From contig NC_068976.1 in the NCBI RefSeq assembly GCF_016808095.1, positions 20,554,371 through 20,618,370 on the forward strand: DNA of 64,000 nucleotides. Direction: 5' to 3'. Under the pieces are notes generated by a model, which was given only the letters and a program-made list of their open reading frames with translations, searched no databases and was not told the DNA's origin. A program made the position numbers and the translations under genes. Position 1 is the stretch's first letter. Each line of letters begins with the position of its first letter. Below, one piece after another: positions 39,181 through 51,963 of this stretch. The DNA comes from Vigna angularis. Lineage: Eukaryota > Streptophyta > Magnoliopsida > Fabales > Fabaceae.

Positions 39181-40499
39181 GATGATGCAGAATTTTAGGA
39201 AGGAATAAGATTAAATAAATTGTAATGAGAGATATAGGTGAGTTGTGCTGTGGATGCATGCAATAGTGTTTGGTGATGTGTATATATATGTGTGTGTGTG
39301 GTGTAGCAGACGAATGAAAGAAGCAAGGAATGCTTGTGGGATGATTCAAAAATCTTCTTTTCTGTGAAGAGAGGAAAGAGAGAATAAAGATGAAGGTTAT
39401 AAGGATGGAAAAAGTTTTGGGTTTCACGTGGTTTTGTGAATATTCGAGAGTTAGGATTAGCCGTATACCTTACCTTTTGAAGTGTAAGCTTTTTGTGGCA
39501 TTAAATGTTGAAGATGATGATGATAGAGTATGCGGAGGAAGGTGCCTACACCTTTCAATAGGTTTTTCCAGACTCAGTAGAGTTGCGTAAAAAGTACTAC
39601 GGCCTTTGGTATACATGAATAGGACAAAATAGTACCCACACCTATCAAATTCAATTCATTTCAAACCCTACATTAATAAGTTTAGGGTCCCCAGAGAATC
39701 TTCTTCTTTTTCTTTCCTATTTTTCTTAGAGATTCTCAAACAAGGTTTTTGTCCGTGTATATATGAATTTAATTATGTACTTTTCAATAACTATTCAAAT
39801 TTCACCACTATCGTTATTCCAAAAATATTTTTATTGTATCTTCTCTAATAATGGAAAGTGAGAAATGAGAGGTAACATCTTGACCGTAAAAATATGAGAG
39901 ATGGTTTGTAATATTTTTGCATTAATTTAAAAAGGTTAAGATAACTCTTTTTTACGATTATTTTTGTTATGCTTTCTAACTTCTTGTTGTTTGGTAGAGA
40001 AAAGAGAAAATAAAAAAAAATGAAGGAAATAAATAAAAAAATAAAGGAAAAATTAAAGGGATTTGTTTAAGAGCAATAGAAAAAAAAGAGAAATAATATA
40101 CTCAATATCACCGATTTTAAATTAATTATTCTCTTAGTCGATCATAGCAAACATTACCAACTGGTTTCCACCCACCTAAAATTATTTTCAATTACATATC
40201 AAACAAAGGCCTTACATTTTGTGAATGTTGAATTTCTTTATGTTTGTTAAATTGATTTTATTAAAAACATTTAAGTTTATAAGCATTGCCATTGACATAA
40301 TTTAAAAACTAATTAATACATAATTAAATTGCTTTGTTTAAATTTAATATAATTTGAAATATAAATAAGTACTATAGTATTGTATGTGCGTGAATTTTAA
40401 TAGTTAAATAAATTAAATTCATATTATACCCAAAACCTTGTTTAATAGCGTAAGAAGAGTATTGAACTTTTGTTATACATGACCCAATACGTAATTACG
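39181..40499. other. HVA22f upstream region and AT-rich spacer
   Basis: Near 39270-39300 there is a (TA)(TG) microsatellite. The rest is AT-rich with no gene I can support. Confidence 0.45.
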
Positions 40500-41290
40500 T
40501 TATCGATAATAACAAAGATGAAAAGAGAAAGAAGTTAAGGGCGTTGAAATTTCATGTTCCAAAAACATTAATTCGATATTGGTAATTTTTGTCCCTTCAT
40601 AGGGTTTACCTTTTTTAATGTTGTTCGAGCATGAAATTTTAAGGATCTTAACTTCGCATAAAATCTTTCCTTGCTTCACTTTTTCATTGGAATGTGGATG
40701 CACATCACTTTTATAGCCCTCAATCATCAACTACCTTCAGAACCATCCTCGTCTGTATGAAGGTTTGTTGCTGCTGCAAAATGGACACAGATTCTTTCCT
40801 CAGTCATGCATCTATTCACCAGAATTTTGCATAACAAGGTTCTTTACGTCTTTAAGGCAGTATTCGCTTGAACACATTATACTGTTTAGAGGCGAATGCG
40901 AACGAGTATTTGAAAAGCAAGTGGTGTTCGGATGAGAGGAAATGCGAGTGTTGGTGAAGACGGATTTGTGGGATGCGATGTTTTTTCATCACCCGCCAAA
41001 GTGAAGAGATTTGGAGGGATTGTTGGTGAAATGTCATAAGTACCTGAAGCTATTAAACAATTCCTTGTGTGTATATCAGCTTAACGTATGCGCAAAAGTA
41101 CAGAACTGATTCGAACAAGTTTAAAGTAAAAAAACGTGAAGAAGAACAGTGGGCTTACGCTTTTACTAGGGCTACTGTAGATTCACGAAGAAGGAGTTGA
41201 TGGCATGAAGAAGAATGGGTTTACTGGAAGTGTGTGTTCGAAGGTGAAGAAGACGATGAACAGTGCTGCTGGAACGAAAAAAATGAAAGT

Positions 41291-41509
41291 GTATTCAGTT
41301 CCATAGATGGAGTACTCGGTTCTAGAGGTTTGACCCATTGATGCACGACATGTATTCGGTTCCATATCTCGAGTATTAGGTTCCACATTTTCGAACAATT
41401 CACAGACGAGGTGTATCCGGTTCCAACCGCAAGAGTATTCGGTTCCCCCTTCGTTTCCCTCTTCAGATTACACCTCCGTATTCGGTTCCAATAAGACGAA
41501 TTTGGTTCC
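41291..41509. repeat. Eight interspersed copies of a GTATTCGGTTCC motif
   Basis: Copies start at 41291, 41312, 41352, 41373, 41413, 41435, 41478 and 41498, each with at most two or three differences (GTATTCAGTTCC, GTACTCGGTTCT, GTATCCGGTTCC, GAATTTGGTTCC). Spacing alternates around 20 and 40 bases. On the minus strand the motif reads GGAACCGAATAC and gives repeated EPNT or WNRI in open frames. Confidence 0.85.
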
Positions 41510-41560
41510 ATCTTTGTGTGGCATCAGTTGGAGGCGGCGTTAAAAGTTCGATGATGATGA

Positions 41561-41776
41561 CGACGACATCAGAGGGAAGCTTGGCGTGGAGGTGAAGGCC
41601 GCCTGAAGTGTGAGGAACCTGCACAATGCAGACAGGCTAAGCTGGAGAAGCTCCAATCCATCATTGCAGGCATTGTAGAGAGCTCCATTCCATGGTTGTT
41701 GAAGCAGTGGAGGAAGCTCGAGAAGGAGACGCTGGAGAAAGAGAGGACCCTAGACAATGCTGAGAATAGTGAATGA
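41561..41776 (+). pseudogene. Captured coding-like fragment, 71 codons, unrecognised
   Basis: The plus frame after three consecutive TGA triplets reads CEEPAQCRQAKLEKLQSIIA, then IPWLLKQWRKLEKETLEKER, and ends at TGA 41774-41776. It has the charge pattern of an amphipathic helix or coiled coil and no in-frame ATG at its start. It looks like an internal exon piece. I cannot name the donor gene. Confidence 0.4.
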
Positions 41777-41779
41777 TCT

Positions 41780-41866
41780 CCCGTGCATGGTACCTCCGCG
41801 CCTGTAATCTTCAGTTCCTTCTTCCTCCGAACTGTAATCACTCACCTCACTCCGGTCCTCCGCCAT
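41780..41866 (-). pseudogene. Captured N-terminal fragment of an SR-protein kinase (SRPK)
   Basis: From the ATG at 41866 the minus strand reads MAEDRSEVSDYSSEEEGTED followed by YRRGG. This is the acidic N-terminus that precedes YHAVRIGD in plant SRPKs. After the second Gly one T is missing, so the expected YHA is shifted and homology ends. The kinase domain is absent. Such a one-exon piece inside a repeat is a typical transduplication. Confidence 0.65.
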
Positions 41867-42163
41867 TGAAGGACCTTCAAACACAAACCCGCTCTGAGAA
41901 GGCGACGGAAGAAGAAAAAAATCGAGGAAGACAAATAGGAAAATTTCAACGAAGATGAATGGATTGAACAATGAAGAGAAATATTGGGGTGAGAAGGAGG
42001 CGATAGAGGGCCTTGAATTCGGTGAAAGGTGAATGTGAAAAATTAGGGTTTTTGAGTTGGTCTTGTTGCCGGGAAAACAACATAAGAACTAAAAAGGGAA
42101 TTCATACATAAGCCACATTGTTTTCAAATAAAATAAAACTAAGATAAATGCTTAATTTTTATA

Positions 42164-43746
42164 GGGTTAAATATGTTTTTCATCCCTTAAGTATCACTGA
42201 TTTTGGTTTTAGTTCCTACTCAAAACTTTGATGGCTTTTAGTCCTCATAGTATTGAAACATGTAATATTAATCCTTAAAAATGGACGGCGTCAACTTTTT
42301 ATTGATCTGGCAAACGGCGAGGCCACGTCTTCTTCTTAAGTATCTGTCACATTGCTTCTTCATCATCTCAGTTGGGGGCAGAGCTAGGTTCTTCTTCTAG
42401 CTAGCAGTGTGCAACCTTGTAGGCCCCAATCCTCCTTCTCTAGGAATCTTGACGAAGCTCACAAACCTCGACTTGTCCATGAACGAACCTCAACATTACT
42501 TTGCTTGATGAGTCTCCGACATTGTCTACGGAGTTTCTCATACTGCTTTCTGTGTATAAAGATATGGAATAAAATTAAAATGATGTTAACACCTCTCCCA
42601 GAAAGGAAAAAATCCAAACAATATACATTTTAAGTCTAACAGTACATGATGGATTGAGCACAAGCAATAAAATGAATCAAACATTTGGAGATAGAACTTG
42701 CATTCCCACCTATTTTGAGTTCTTATAACATCTCTTTCACCCTTGGTGCTGCCTAAGTCATACCTGCATGTTTAATGTATAATTAATAGTTGTATAAATT
42801 TTATCTGAATAAATTTCAAATATATACATGATGAAAAAGTATAATCAAGGAACTTATTTCTACCATCACAGAATTTACCATCTTATGTAAACAAGGATTT
42901 CCATTGATGAGATGACAGAGCGTGTTTTCTTCTCCTTTGTGACCATGGTGATTTACACCGACCCCTAAAACACGGGGTAATTAATTACTAGTTGCAGGTT
43001 AGAGAATAAAGGATAAGGAGCCAATTAATCATGAAAGTAACGAAAGTTGCAAAAAAATGCACATACAACTGTATCCCAAAAAATAAAAAGCACAGAGAGA
43101 CATTCTTCCACAAGTAAACAACAGTACACTAGCATGAAAGACAACTTCTACAAGTAGTTGTGTCGGTGCAGGGGAGCTTGCGAGATGAAGGCGCAGCGGA
43201 GAGGCTTAGGTGATTTAGGGTTCGTCGCAGCACTCACGATTTAGGATTTCGCTTGGCCGTGGTTCTCGATTGGTCGGAGCGAACTCAGTGTTCCGACACG
43301 GGCGATTTGGGATTGGGGTTGCTCGCGTTTTCTGGATTTGTCTGAGTTTCTGGTGATTCTGGGAATGCCATGGAAGACTTGCGAGGAAGAAAAATGGGCT
43401 CGGCTGTTTGATTCTTTGCAGGTGAAGAATGGAGATGCTTGCTTGATCTGCGGCTTGGGCTATTGCGCGATTAGGGTGATGGTGCACGAGAAGCGAAACC
43501 GTGATTGCTCTGTCGGAGAAGATGAACGAAGTTCAAGCACAAGCAACGTGACAGAGAGTGAAGAGGCAAGCTGGCATAAGACGTGGCCTTGCCGTTTGCC
43601 AAATCAATAAAAAGTTGACGCCATCCATTTTTAAGGACTAATATTACATGTTTCAATACTATGAGGACTAAAAGCCATCAAAGTTTTGAGTAGGGACTAA
43701 AACCAAATATCAGTTATACTTAAGGGACGAAAAACATATTTAACCC
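42164..43746. mobile_element. Non-autonomous Mutator-like element with 168-bp TIRs
   Basis: Left TIR 42164-42331 and right TIR 43579-43746 are near-identical inverted copies starting GGGTTAAATATGTTTTT, a terminus I know from legume MULEs. Flanks ATTTTTATA (42155-42163) and TTTTTTATA (43747-43755) match at 8 of 9 positions, the target size of Mutator. The interior carries no transposase. Its right half (43140-43570) is GC-richer with an open plus frame that includes LFDSLQVKNGDACLICGLGY, which may be captured sequence. It abuts the mosaic at 40.5-42.16 kb. Confidence 0.85.
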
Positions 43747-45295
43747 TTTTTTATAACTACAAGTTATAGTTAATTTTTTTTAATATATAAATTATATTCA
43801 ATTAAATTTTATAAAATAATAAATTTATGATAAATAGTGTATAATATATTCAAATTTTATTTTAAGTTTTGATATTTTAAAAGATTATAAAATAATAAAT
43901 TTATTTTATTACATTATAATTTTTTTAATTTTATAAAATAGTTTAAATAATTATTTATAATTTGGTCTTTTTATACAAATTTTAAAATTTAAATATAACA
44001 ATAATAAATAACATTTTCTATAACTTTAATAACTAGGAACATTTTGGTAATCTTTCATTTCTACCAATTATACAAATTTTTTTAATCAATCACATCAATA
44101 AAATTCTATACTAATTCTCACACGCTTTACTTCCAAATTTATTCTCAATTACCCACAAATCCACTAAAAAAAACAACAAATAAATTACCCTCAAATCCAT
44201 GTCATCTTCCACAAATCAATGCAACCGAACAAAGCATAAATGACCAAGTTTAGTTAAGATAAAAAAATAACTGACACAACGTTGAAAATAGGACAAAATC
44301 TTAGATATATTGTACTGCTTTATTCTATTGCTTTGTGTTATTCTTCTATCAGAACTGAAGCTTCATTTGGGGTAATATGCATAATTCTTCAATCCAAATC
44401 TTTCATTATGCAGATCAATGAACTGAAACTCCAGTTCTGATTAGATGATAACAAATACAACAAGAACTAAGGAATTATAAGCAGGGGTTTGTCCTCAGAA
44501 GTATCATTAATAAACACAAGTTTGCAACCATAACATTGTCATAACTCATTCACTCACCTGGGTAAGAAATTGGATGATGTTATTTCATGTCATCATAACG
44601 AACCAGAGAAGCTATTGCTCAATCAACCAAACATAGAACGACCCACTAGTTTGGTTTTCAACGAGTAAACCAAAGCAAGTTAATTACTTCACCTGAAAAA
44701 ATCAGCTCATCCATCATTGATATGAAAAAAATGGTACTAACCTAAACTAACCTACACTGCTGCCTGAAAAAGTAAATATAACATATTCTGCAGCTTTTTA
44801 ATTACAATAAAAATGTTAAGAGGAAGTAACCGTGACATGAATGCATGCTTAGGGCATCCCAGTTACAGACCTTAATGTACAAAATTTAACATCTTCAGGT
44901 TTGCCTTTGCAAGACTCAATTTGCAGACATAAAGAACCAACAACGTTTACCTTTTTTCATTTTTAAACATTTTCATTTTTAATTCTTTTTAAGAAAAAAT
45001 AACTTTTAAAAGTGAAAAACAAAATAAAAATATGGAAAATATTTCAACAAAATAAGTCTGAAAGGGGCAAACTACAAGAAGAACTAAGGGTGTCAGAAAT
45101 CAGTAACAATCAAAGGAAAAATGTAGTTAGTTCTGTAAACTGTTGAAGCATTCTTTTGCTTGATCTAGCAGTGCATGGTACAATAATTTGGTGAAGAGGG
45201 AAATAACAATGTAAATCAGCCATGGTAAAATGCATGCTTATTACCCTAAAATGACTCTAAAATAAGAGAGAAAGCAACAGAAATTACTTTAATAC
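43747..45295. other. Gene-free region
   Basis: Extremely AT-rich to about 44220, then mixed sequence. No exon could be supported, though minus-strand exons of a transcript starting near 45.6 kb cannot be excluded. Confidence 0.4.
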
Positions 45296-45600
45296 CTAAA
45301 ATTTGGAAGCTTTTATGAAAACCCATGAGGAAAAACCGGTGATGAGGTAGAATAAAAATGAGTAAAGGTGAAGGCACACGAGAGAAGATCTAGAAGTTAG
45401 AATTGCAGCCATGGTTGAAACTTGGAGCGTTTCTCGTCGACCCAAAACGCAACACGAAGAGCCACCAATAATGGAAAAGAAAGTTTGGAACAATGTGAAG
45501 AAGAAGAAAAAGAAATCACAGTCACAGTGACAACCAATGAAGAGGAAAGCGCAGTGAAGAACGAAGAACAGGAGCGAAGCTAACGAAATATGCCCATAAC
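45296..45600 (-). other. Leader-like sequence with a short open frame, minus strand
   Basis: The minus strand from 45600 reads like a plant 5' UTR (CTTCGTTCTTCACTGCGC). It contains a 65-codon frame (45493-45296) whose second ATG starts MAAILTSRSSLVCLHLYSFL, a possible signal peptide. The frame's stop TAG coincides with a possible donor, TTTTAG|GTATTA. It could be the first exon of a gene or noncoding RNA. I do not recognise the product. Confidence 0.25.
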
Positions 45601-48600
45601 ATTATTGGGCCGATTCAATCAACCATGGAGGCCCGTTAAAACCAGCGGTTTATTTATTTGTAGTTAGTTTTAACTTAAGATTATGTTGTTATTTAGGCTA
45701 AACAATTTTTTCGTACAACGCAAACTTTGATAATGGTTTGTATAATGATACATTATTTATACAATATATAGTAACGACTTTTTTAATTGTTTTAAATAAA
45801 TACTATATTTTTTAATGTGTGTATTACTGATTCTGATCATGAACAGTAATAATAACACAGCATTGTTATTTGTTATGAGAATATATATTTCAACTATATA
45901 TTTGTGTAACTTTCACACGACAAAATAATAAATAAGAAGAAAAGAGAGAAAATTAATGTAATTAACAAAAAAGAAATTAAAAAAAATGCTGTTAAAATGT
46001 TCTGGGATCATATAGAGTAAAATGTTAGAAGAAATATCATTAGCAACTTCATATATTAAATTATAACGTGTTTAATATTATAATAACTATTAGAGGCTTT
46101 GAATAGTTTATGAGGTTAAAAATTATCATTGTACACCAAAATAGTTTTATAATATTTTGTATAAATTAATTCGTTAAAAATAAGATAATATAAATGGAAA
46201 ATAGTAAACATAAAGGGTTATATATGCACACATATGACTAAAACATAAAACAAAACATTCTTAATTCTTAAACTAGGTACGTGTTTGGGAATTCAACGAG
46301 AATGAAAGAATTATATTTGAGATGTAAATAACATAAATGAAACACGTCATTGCATGATAAGATTTGTTTTATCTAAATCACACCATCATGGTTTTGTGTG
46401 TATATTATTATATATGGATCTTTCTGTATTGAAAGTGAAAAAATACTATTGAGGTAGATTAGTTGTGAAAAGAAATGAGTGAAAAATGTTTGGTGAGGAA
46501 GTGAAAAAAGAAGAAGTGACATTGAGTTTCCTTTTATGATTGGAACAAAGAAAAAGAAGGAAGAATTAGGGTTTGAATGTTGGAAGTATAGGCAACTAAT
46601 AGTGAGGTGAATGAATTGGAAGGAAATCAAAAAGTAATAGAGTGATGTTTGGTGGTACCTACACAGTACAGAGAGAATGATTCCCATGCTAGACTCTGAA
46701 AATTTCATGGTCTCCATTTATGGAAGGATGATTATAGCATCTTCTTCAACTCCTCACGTATTTTGCAGTGCTGGTCCCTCACCTAATCAATAACTATAAT
46801 TTCCATTTTGACTTATGCTCCACTATGAATGAACTATATATCATCATCACAGTATTGCTGCTCTGCATTGTGTGGTCCTACGTTATGCATTAATTGGTAT
46901 CACTATTTCACTCTCAATTACCAACTTAAATCATTTAGGGCAATTCAAAGACAAAAACTGGAGTAAAACAAGCTTTTTCTTACCTTTTACCACCCATTCT
47001 TAACGCATATACTAGCCTGGTTTTGTTTTCTGGACATGAGAAAGCACATATACATTCTCATTTTAACATTACCAATACATGTATAAGGATAATACAAATT
47101 TTATATTATAAAATCACCTTCTAAGGTTTAGATAAGTCTATGAAAACATATTTTAGTTGTTATTAATTCTACTGTGAGTTTAAATTTTACATTGAATAGT
47201 TAATGGTTTATTTTAATAACTAATTTCATCACATATCATTATTGAGCTACATGTACATTCTAACAAATTTCATGTTCAAGTATGATATATATTTTGAATT
47301 TTTTATTCGTACTACTTCTTCTATACATTAAAAGTTTTTTTTTTCACTAAAAAAGTAGTATTTCCTCTACGTTTTCACAGCTTGTTTACAAATAACGCTA
47401 AATATTAAAGACGATACATAATTCTTAATATTAATTTTCTAATTCATCTGAGACTATTTCGATAGATGAGGATAGAAAGAAACATTCTCGTTGTAACTTA
47501 GTAATGGGAGTTTTTTTATAATGTAGGGAATTTAACTGCAGAGTTAGATATTTTATATTGAGTGCAAGTGAGTGACATTAACTACATAAAAAAAATACTA
47601 TAAATTAATGATTTTAGTTGAAAGTGATACTATTTATCTAGGGATGGATTCATTGGATTTAGATATCGATTCTAATAATTTAAGATGTTTATGAATTCTA
47701 TATTTTACACGAAATGTTTAAAAAATTTCTTACTAATGGATGTATCTTATGTGTATATAAACTCATGTGTATTTCATATTTTATCCGATGTGGGACTTTG
47801 TTTGTATCCAACACATTGTTGAACACCATTAATTTTCATACATGACAAATTTTAAGAATTCTTGTTTGCGCGTCCGTGCTTGTTTCAATCTTTGTCCCTA
47901 AGATCACATTCCAAGCATTTGTAATTTGTATAATGGTGATATAAATACATGGAAGGAACTTTAATTAGCTGGCATGTGATGGATCAGATATTGTCAAGGA
48001 GAAGATGATTGTATGCCCCAATTTCAGACACTATGATTACGAGTAGGTATGAAGGAATAATTGCACTTATCAATGGCTTATCATCAAACCCTTTTCCATC
48101 TTTGAACAACGTTGTCCTTAAAGAAGAAACTTCAAGGATTCTATTTTTTTTTTCATGATTTTTGGTCGCCTTAGGACATAGAACATGACCTTAATTAATA
48201 TTTTCATTAAATTTCTCCCAATAGAATTTGAGTGTGATATAAGGCTCAAAACAACGGTGAAAATAACTTGGCTGTAATGGTTATGGTTTACTCACACACA
48301 TAGTCAAATGTTACAAATATAATAATGTGAGTGTAAATCTTACATTATATAAAAATGACAAAGTTATATATCCTATAAAATAAATAAAAGATTCAGATAA
48401 AAATCTCATCACCGATATGAAGATGCTAAAAGAATTTATATGGAATTATAACTAGCAATTTATGTTTGAAAGAATGAATATGCAACTAATTTTATCTTTT
48501 ACGTTACTAGCTAGTTAATGTATATTAAAAGAATGAATATGCAACTAATTTTGTCTCTCGTTCATTTAATATACTAATTCATATATTTTCTTATGACGTT

Positions 48601-50700
48601 TGATTAAATAAAAATGAACCAAGTTTATTTACAATTTGTTATTTATATTTTTAATTTCAGAAATCAATTTAATTTATCGTTGTAATTTTATTTACTATTT
48701 CAATGATAGTTCATTTTATTAATTTTTAAAATTACTTGTGATAATATATTATAATTTTTCTTAGTGTATAAACAAAGATTTCATTAGAATTTAATGAATA
48801 TTGTTGTAAAGAGACATTTAAATTTTTTAAAATTTGATTTTTTTGTTTTCTTTTCCTAATTTTATTTTAAAATATTTTAAACTTTATCAATTTTGTTTTA
48901 TGATTTTTGTATAAATTTAATAAATATTTTGGTTTCATGAAATTTTATTTAGTACTGTAATTTGAAATGTATGTGATTATAATTTCTTTCTAAATATTCG
49001 ATATTGAAATGTATGTGATTATAATTTCTTTCTAAATATTCGATATTGAAGAAAAGAGAATACATCCTTTGATATTAAATATTTTTTAATATTATGTTTT
49101 TTTTGTAAGAAATATTTATTATTTCACAAAAATTAATTAATTGATATGGTAAGTCTATACTCGTTATGAGACAAAAAATTTATATTCAATAAGTTTATGG
49201 AGATGAATTTTTTTCTTTAGGAATAGATATATATAAGATAGAGAAACTTGTCTTTGTCTTGCGTCCCTCCTCACCCACTCTCCATTCTCTTTTCGACATT
49301 CATTAGTCAAATTGGGTTTGATCTTGAGTCGATTACATGTATTTGACATTATCTTCTTCCTCTTTTGTAAGAAGTCTCATATTGTGTAGTGTTAAAACTA
49401 ATTTAGAATATATAAGTGAGTGTAAATCTTATCTTATAAGTTAATTTTGTATAATTAACTTAGACTAAAAAAATTCACTTTTTAACCTAGTATGTTACAA
49501 TGTGATCCTCATATATGGTTTCACAGTATTTTGTACTATCTGAGGCGTGGTCTCCTCCTACATCGATGCTCCATGCTCACTGTGGACATGTTTGTGGTAG
49601 TGTTATACCTACTCAAAAATACATTTAAGGGTGTGATTCCGTTTGACACTGAATTGTGAGTTGAAGGGAAATTGAAGCTTTTGTTCTTCACTGTTTCTAT
49701 GAATGTATCTCTCTTGTGAATTTCAGTAATCTTTTATTTCAATTTCAATTTTTTTTTCTTTTACTCGAAAACGGATGGTGGTGACTTTTTGTTCTTCCAT
49801 GGTCTGGTTGAGGTATTAAAGGATGGGCTATGAGTAGCAAAAAGAGCTTCCGGATGGTTAAGAAAGTATTGGTGGTGATGGAGGGTGTCTTTTCATCTTT
49901 CTAGTGGTTTGACCGTCAAACTAATGCCATATTATTTAAATTATTACATATATAACATGTTTTTTATTTATTTCACGTGAATATTTTTATTTATTTCATA
50001 TGGAAGGGTATCAAAACTTATTTTTAAAGTCACGTTCAATTAATAAATAGAGGAACCATTTTTAAAGGTGATATAAAAGAATAATACTAAAATTCACAAA
50101 AAATAGAAGTGTGTAGCATAATTAAATGTTGAATTAAGTGTTCACATAATCAATATCATTGACTATAACCATACTACTATAAATTCGCAGAATTGTAGAA
50201 GACTTTACTTTGATTTAAAAACTGCCGTTATTCTTTGTCGATTCTAAATCATGTTTTCATCTCTTCTGTGTATAAAAGAAGAAAATAAATATCAATTACG
50301 TTAATCAATGTCACTGAAAAAGACACAATCAAACTATGATAATCATATACATGAATATGACAACATGGGAAGTTTCAAGGATTACAAATTCATATTTTGT
50401 AATTTTGATATGATTAAATTCACATAATCATATTTATATAATCTCTCGGGACTGAATATTTTGTTCATATAAACCGATCCCTTAAGATGTTAAAGCAGGA
50501 ACTGAGAAAAGAGGTTTGAAGTAGAAGAGAAAGAGAGTGGATTCTATGTGGATAAAATGCCAAAACTCAAAATCCAAGAAGCAACCTGAAGCCATGCCTA
50601 AAAAATCAAAGGGTTGTAAGTTTTTGCGTGCAAACTTACGTTGACGTCCCTCTCATAGGCCATGAATAATGAAAGCCCACCTCATACAAAGTCACTTTCA
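45601..50700. other. Long gene-free AT-rich region
   Basis: No supported gene. Two stretches look like dispersed legume repeats from their wording: about 47640-47850 (contains CCGATGTGGGAC at 47784) and about 49370-49600 (AAGTCTCATATTGTGTAG, then CTGAGGCGTGG). AAAGAATGAATATGCAACTA occurs twice near 48470 and 48528. These are impressions without terminal repeats. Confidence 0.4.
48964..49047. repeat. Perfect 42-bp tandem duplication
   Basis: GAAATGTATGTGATTATAAT... starts at 48964 and again at 49006 with no difference seen across 42 bases. This is a recent local duplication. Confidence 0.95.
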
Positions 50701-51015
50701 AAAAGACACTTTCATTGTCCCCCTTCACCTTTTTCCCATACATACATCAACAGATATGAAAGCTTCATACATTGAACATCAGACTTAACAGCTGAATCCC
50801 AGGCCAAACCCTTCTCTTCTCAACCTCCTTTTTCTTTTATTCTCCAAACATCACACATATCCCTTCACCAAATTACTATTTTCAGTGCTCTCAATCAGTT
50901 CGACCCTCTATTTTCACTCCATAAATACCTTTCTCCTAGGCCAACCCACTTCCATATTTTGCATCCTTTTTCTCTTCACTCTTCTACCATAAATACTGCT
51001 CTTCTCATTGCATAG

Positions 51016-51303
51016 GTACAACACCTACCTATCATCTACTTACAAGCACACCCTTTCTTTCTCTCCATTCTGTCTTTCATTATTATATAATATGTTCGTC
51101 TTAGGGACAACAAGCTTAATATCATAGTGTGTATATATGTTCAGTACAAATCATCAAGCTTAATGACCATTTCTTTCGAAGCTTCTTTGGTTATCCTAAA
51201 AGATTTCATCCATTCTTGAAGTGACCCAAAGGGAAAAATATCTACTTTTGGTGTTTTATGTTTTCTTTTCTGACTATATTTTGTAGTGGGTAGGTTGTTG
51301 CAG
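51016..51303 (+). other. Probable 5'-UTR intron of the MADS-box gene
   Basis: A CT-rich leader (about 50800-51015) ends at CATAG|GTACAAC. The acceptor TTGTTGCAG at 51295-51303 sits ten bases before the ATG. AGAMOUS-clade genes usually have an intron just upstream of, or close to, the start codon, which supports this reading. Confidence 0.55.
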
Positions 51304-51313
51304 CGAGAGAGAT

Positions 51314-51652
51314 ATGGAGTTTCCGAACGAAGCAATATCAGAAGGGTGTTCTCAGAAGAAAAGTGGAAGAGGGAAAATAGAGATCAAGCGGATCGAGAAC
51401 ACCACCAATCGGCAAGTTACCTTCTGCAAACGTCGCAACGGGTTGCTCAAGAAGGCTTATGAATTGTCTGTTCTCTGTGATGCCGAAGTTGCTCTTGTTG
51501 TCTTCTCAAGCCGTGGACGCCTTTATGAGTATGCAAACAACAGGTTCAAATTCTTTCAAACATCTTCCTCTCTGTCACTCTCATTTCATATATCATAACA
51601 ATCTTCACACAACTATTTTAAAACATTTTCTTTTCTTTTGTTTTCTAGTGTT

Positions 51653-51719
<67 letters not shown>

Positions 51720-51904
51720 TTCCTTAAACAGGAGTCAGTATTTTCAGAAATTACTCTCTAAGTCTTCCCTGAGATATCTACCATTCTGTCTAGATCTTGT
51801 ACTCGTTGCTCTTTTTCCCTGTTTAGAAGGGTGCAGATCTGTTTAAGCAATAGAAATAGAGACATTAAAGTGAAACTATATAAAGTAGCATATATATTCA
51901 TATA

Positions 51905-51963
<59 letters not shown>

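Larger units (their letters stand above)
40500..42163. mobile_element. Unclassified mosaic repeat with captured coding fragments
   Basis: Base composition rises sharply above the AT-rich flanks. The stretch contains a 12-bp motif array (41291-41509), a plus-strand coding-like fragment (41561-41776) and a minus-strand kinase fragment (41780-41866). This mix of short, oppositely oriented gene pieces is typical of Pack-MULE or Helitron cargo. I could not find terminal inverted repeats or Helitron ends, so both class and borders are open. Confidence 0.45.

Noticed and set aside
43215..43610. Two 90-codon frames on opposite strands
   Set aside because: Both lie inside the Mutator-like element. 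Kept only as possible captured sequence, not as genes.
46373..46717. 114-codon minus-strand frame rich in Phe/Ser/Leu
   Set aside because: The composition is that of T-rich noncoding DNA and no exon structure or domain was found.
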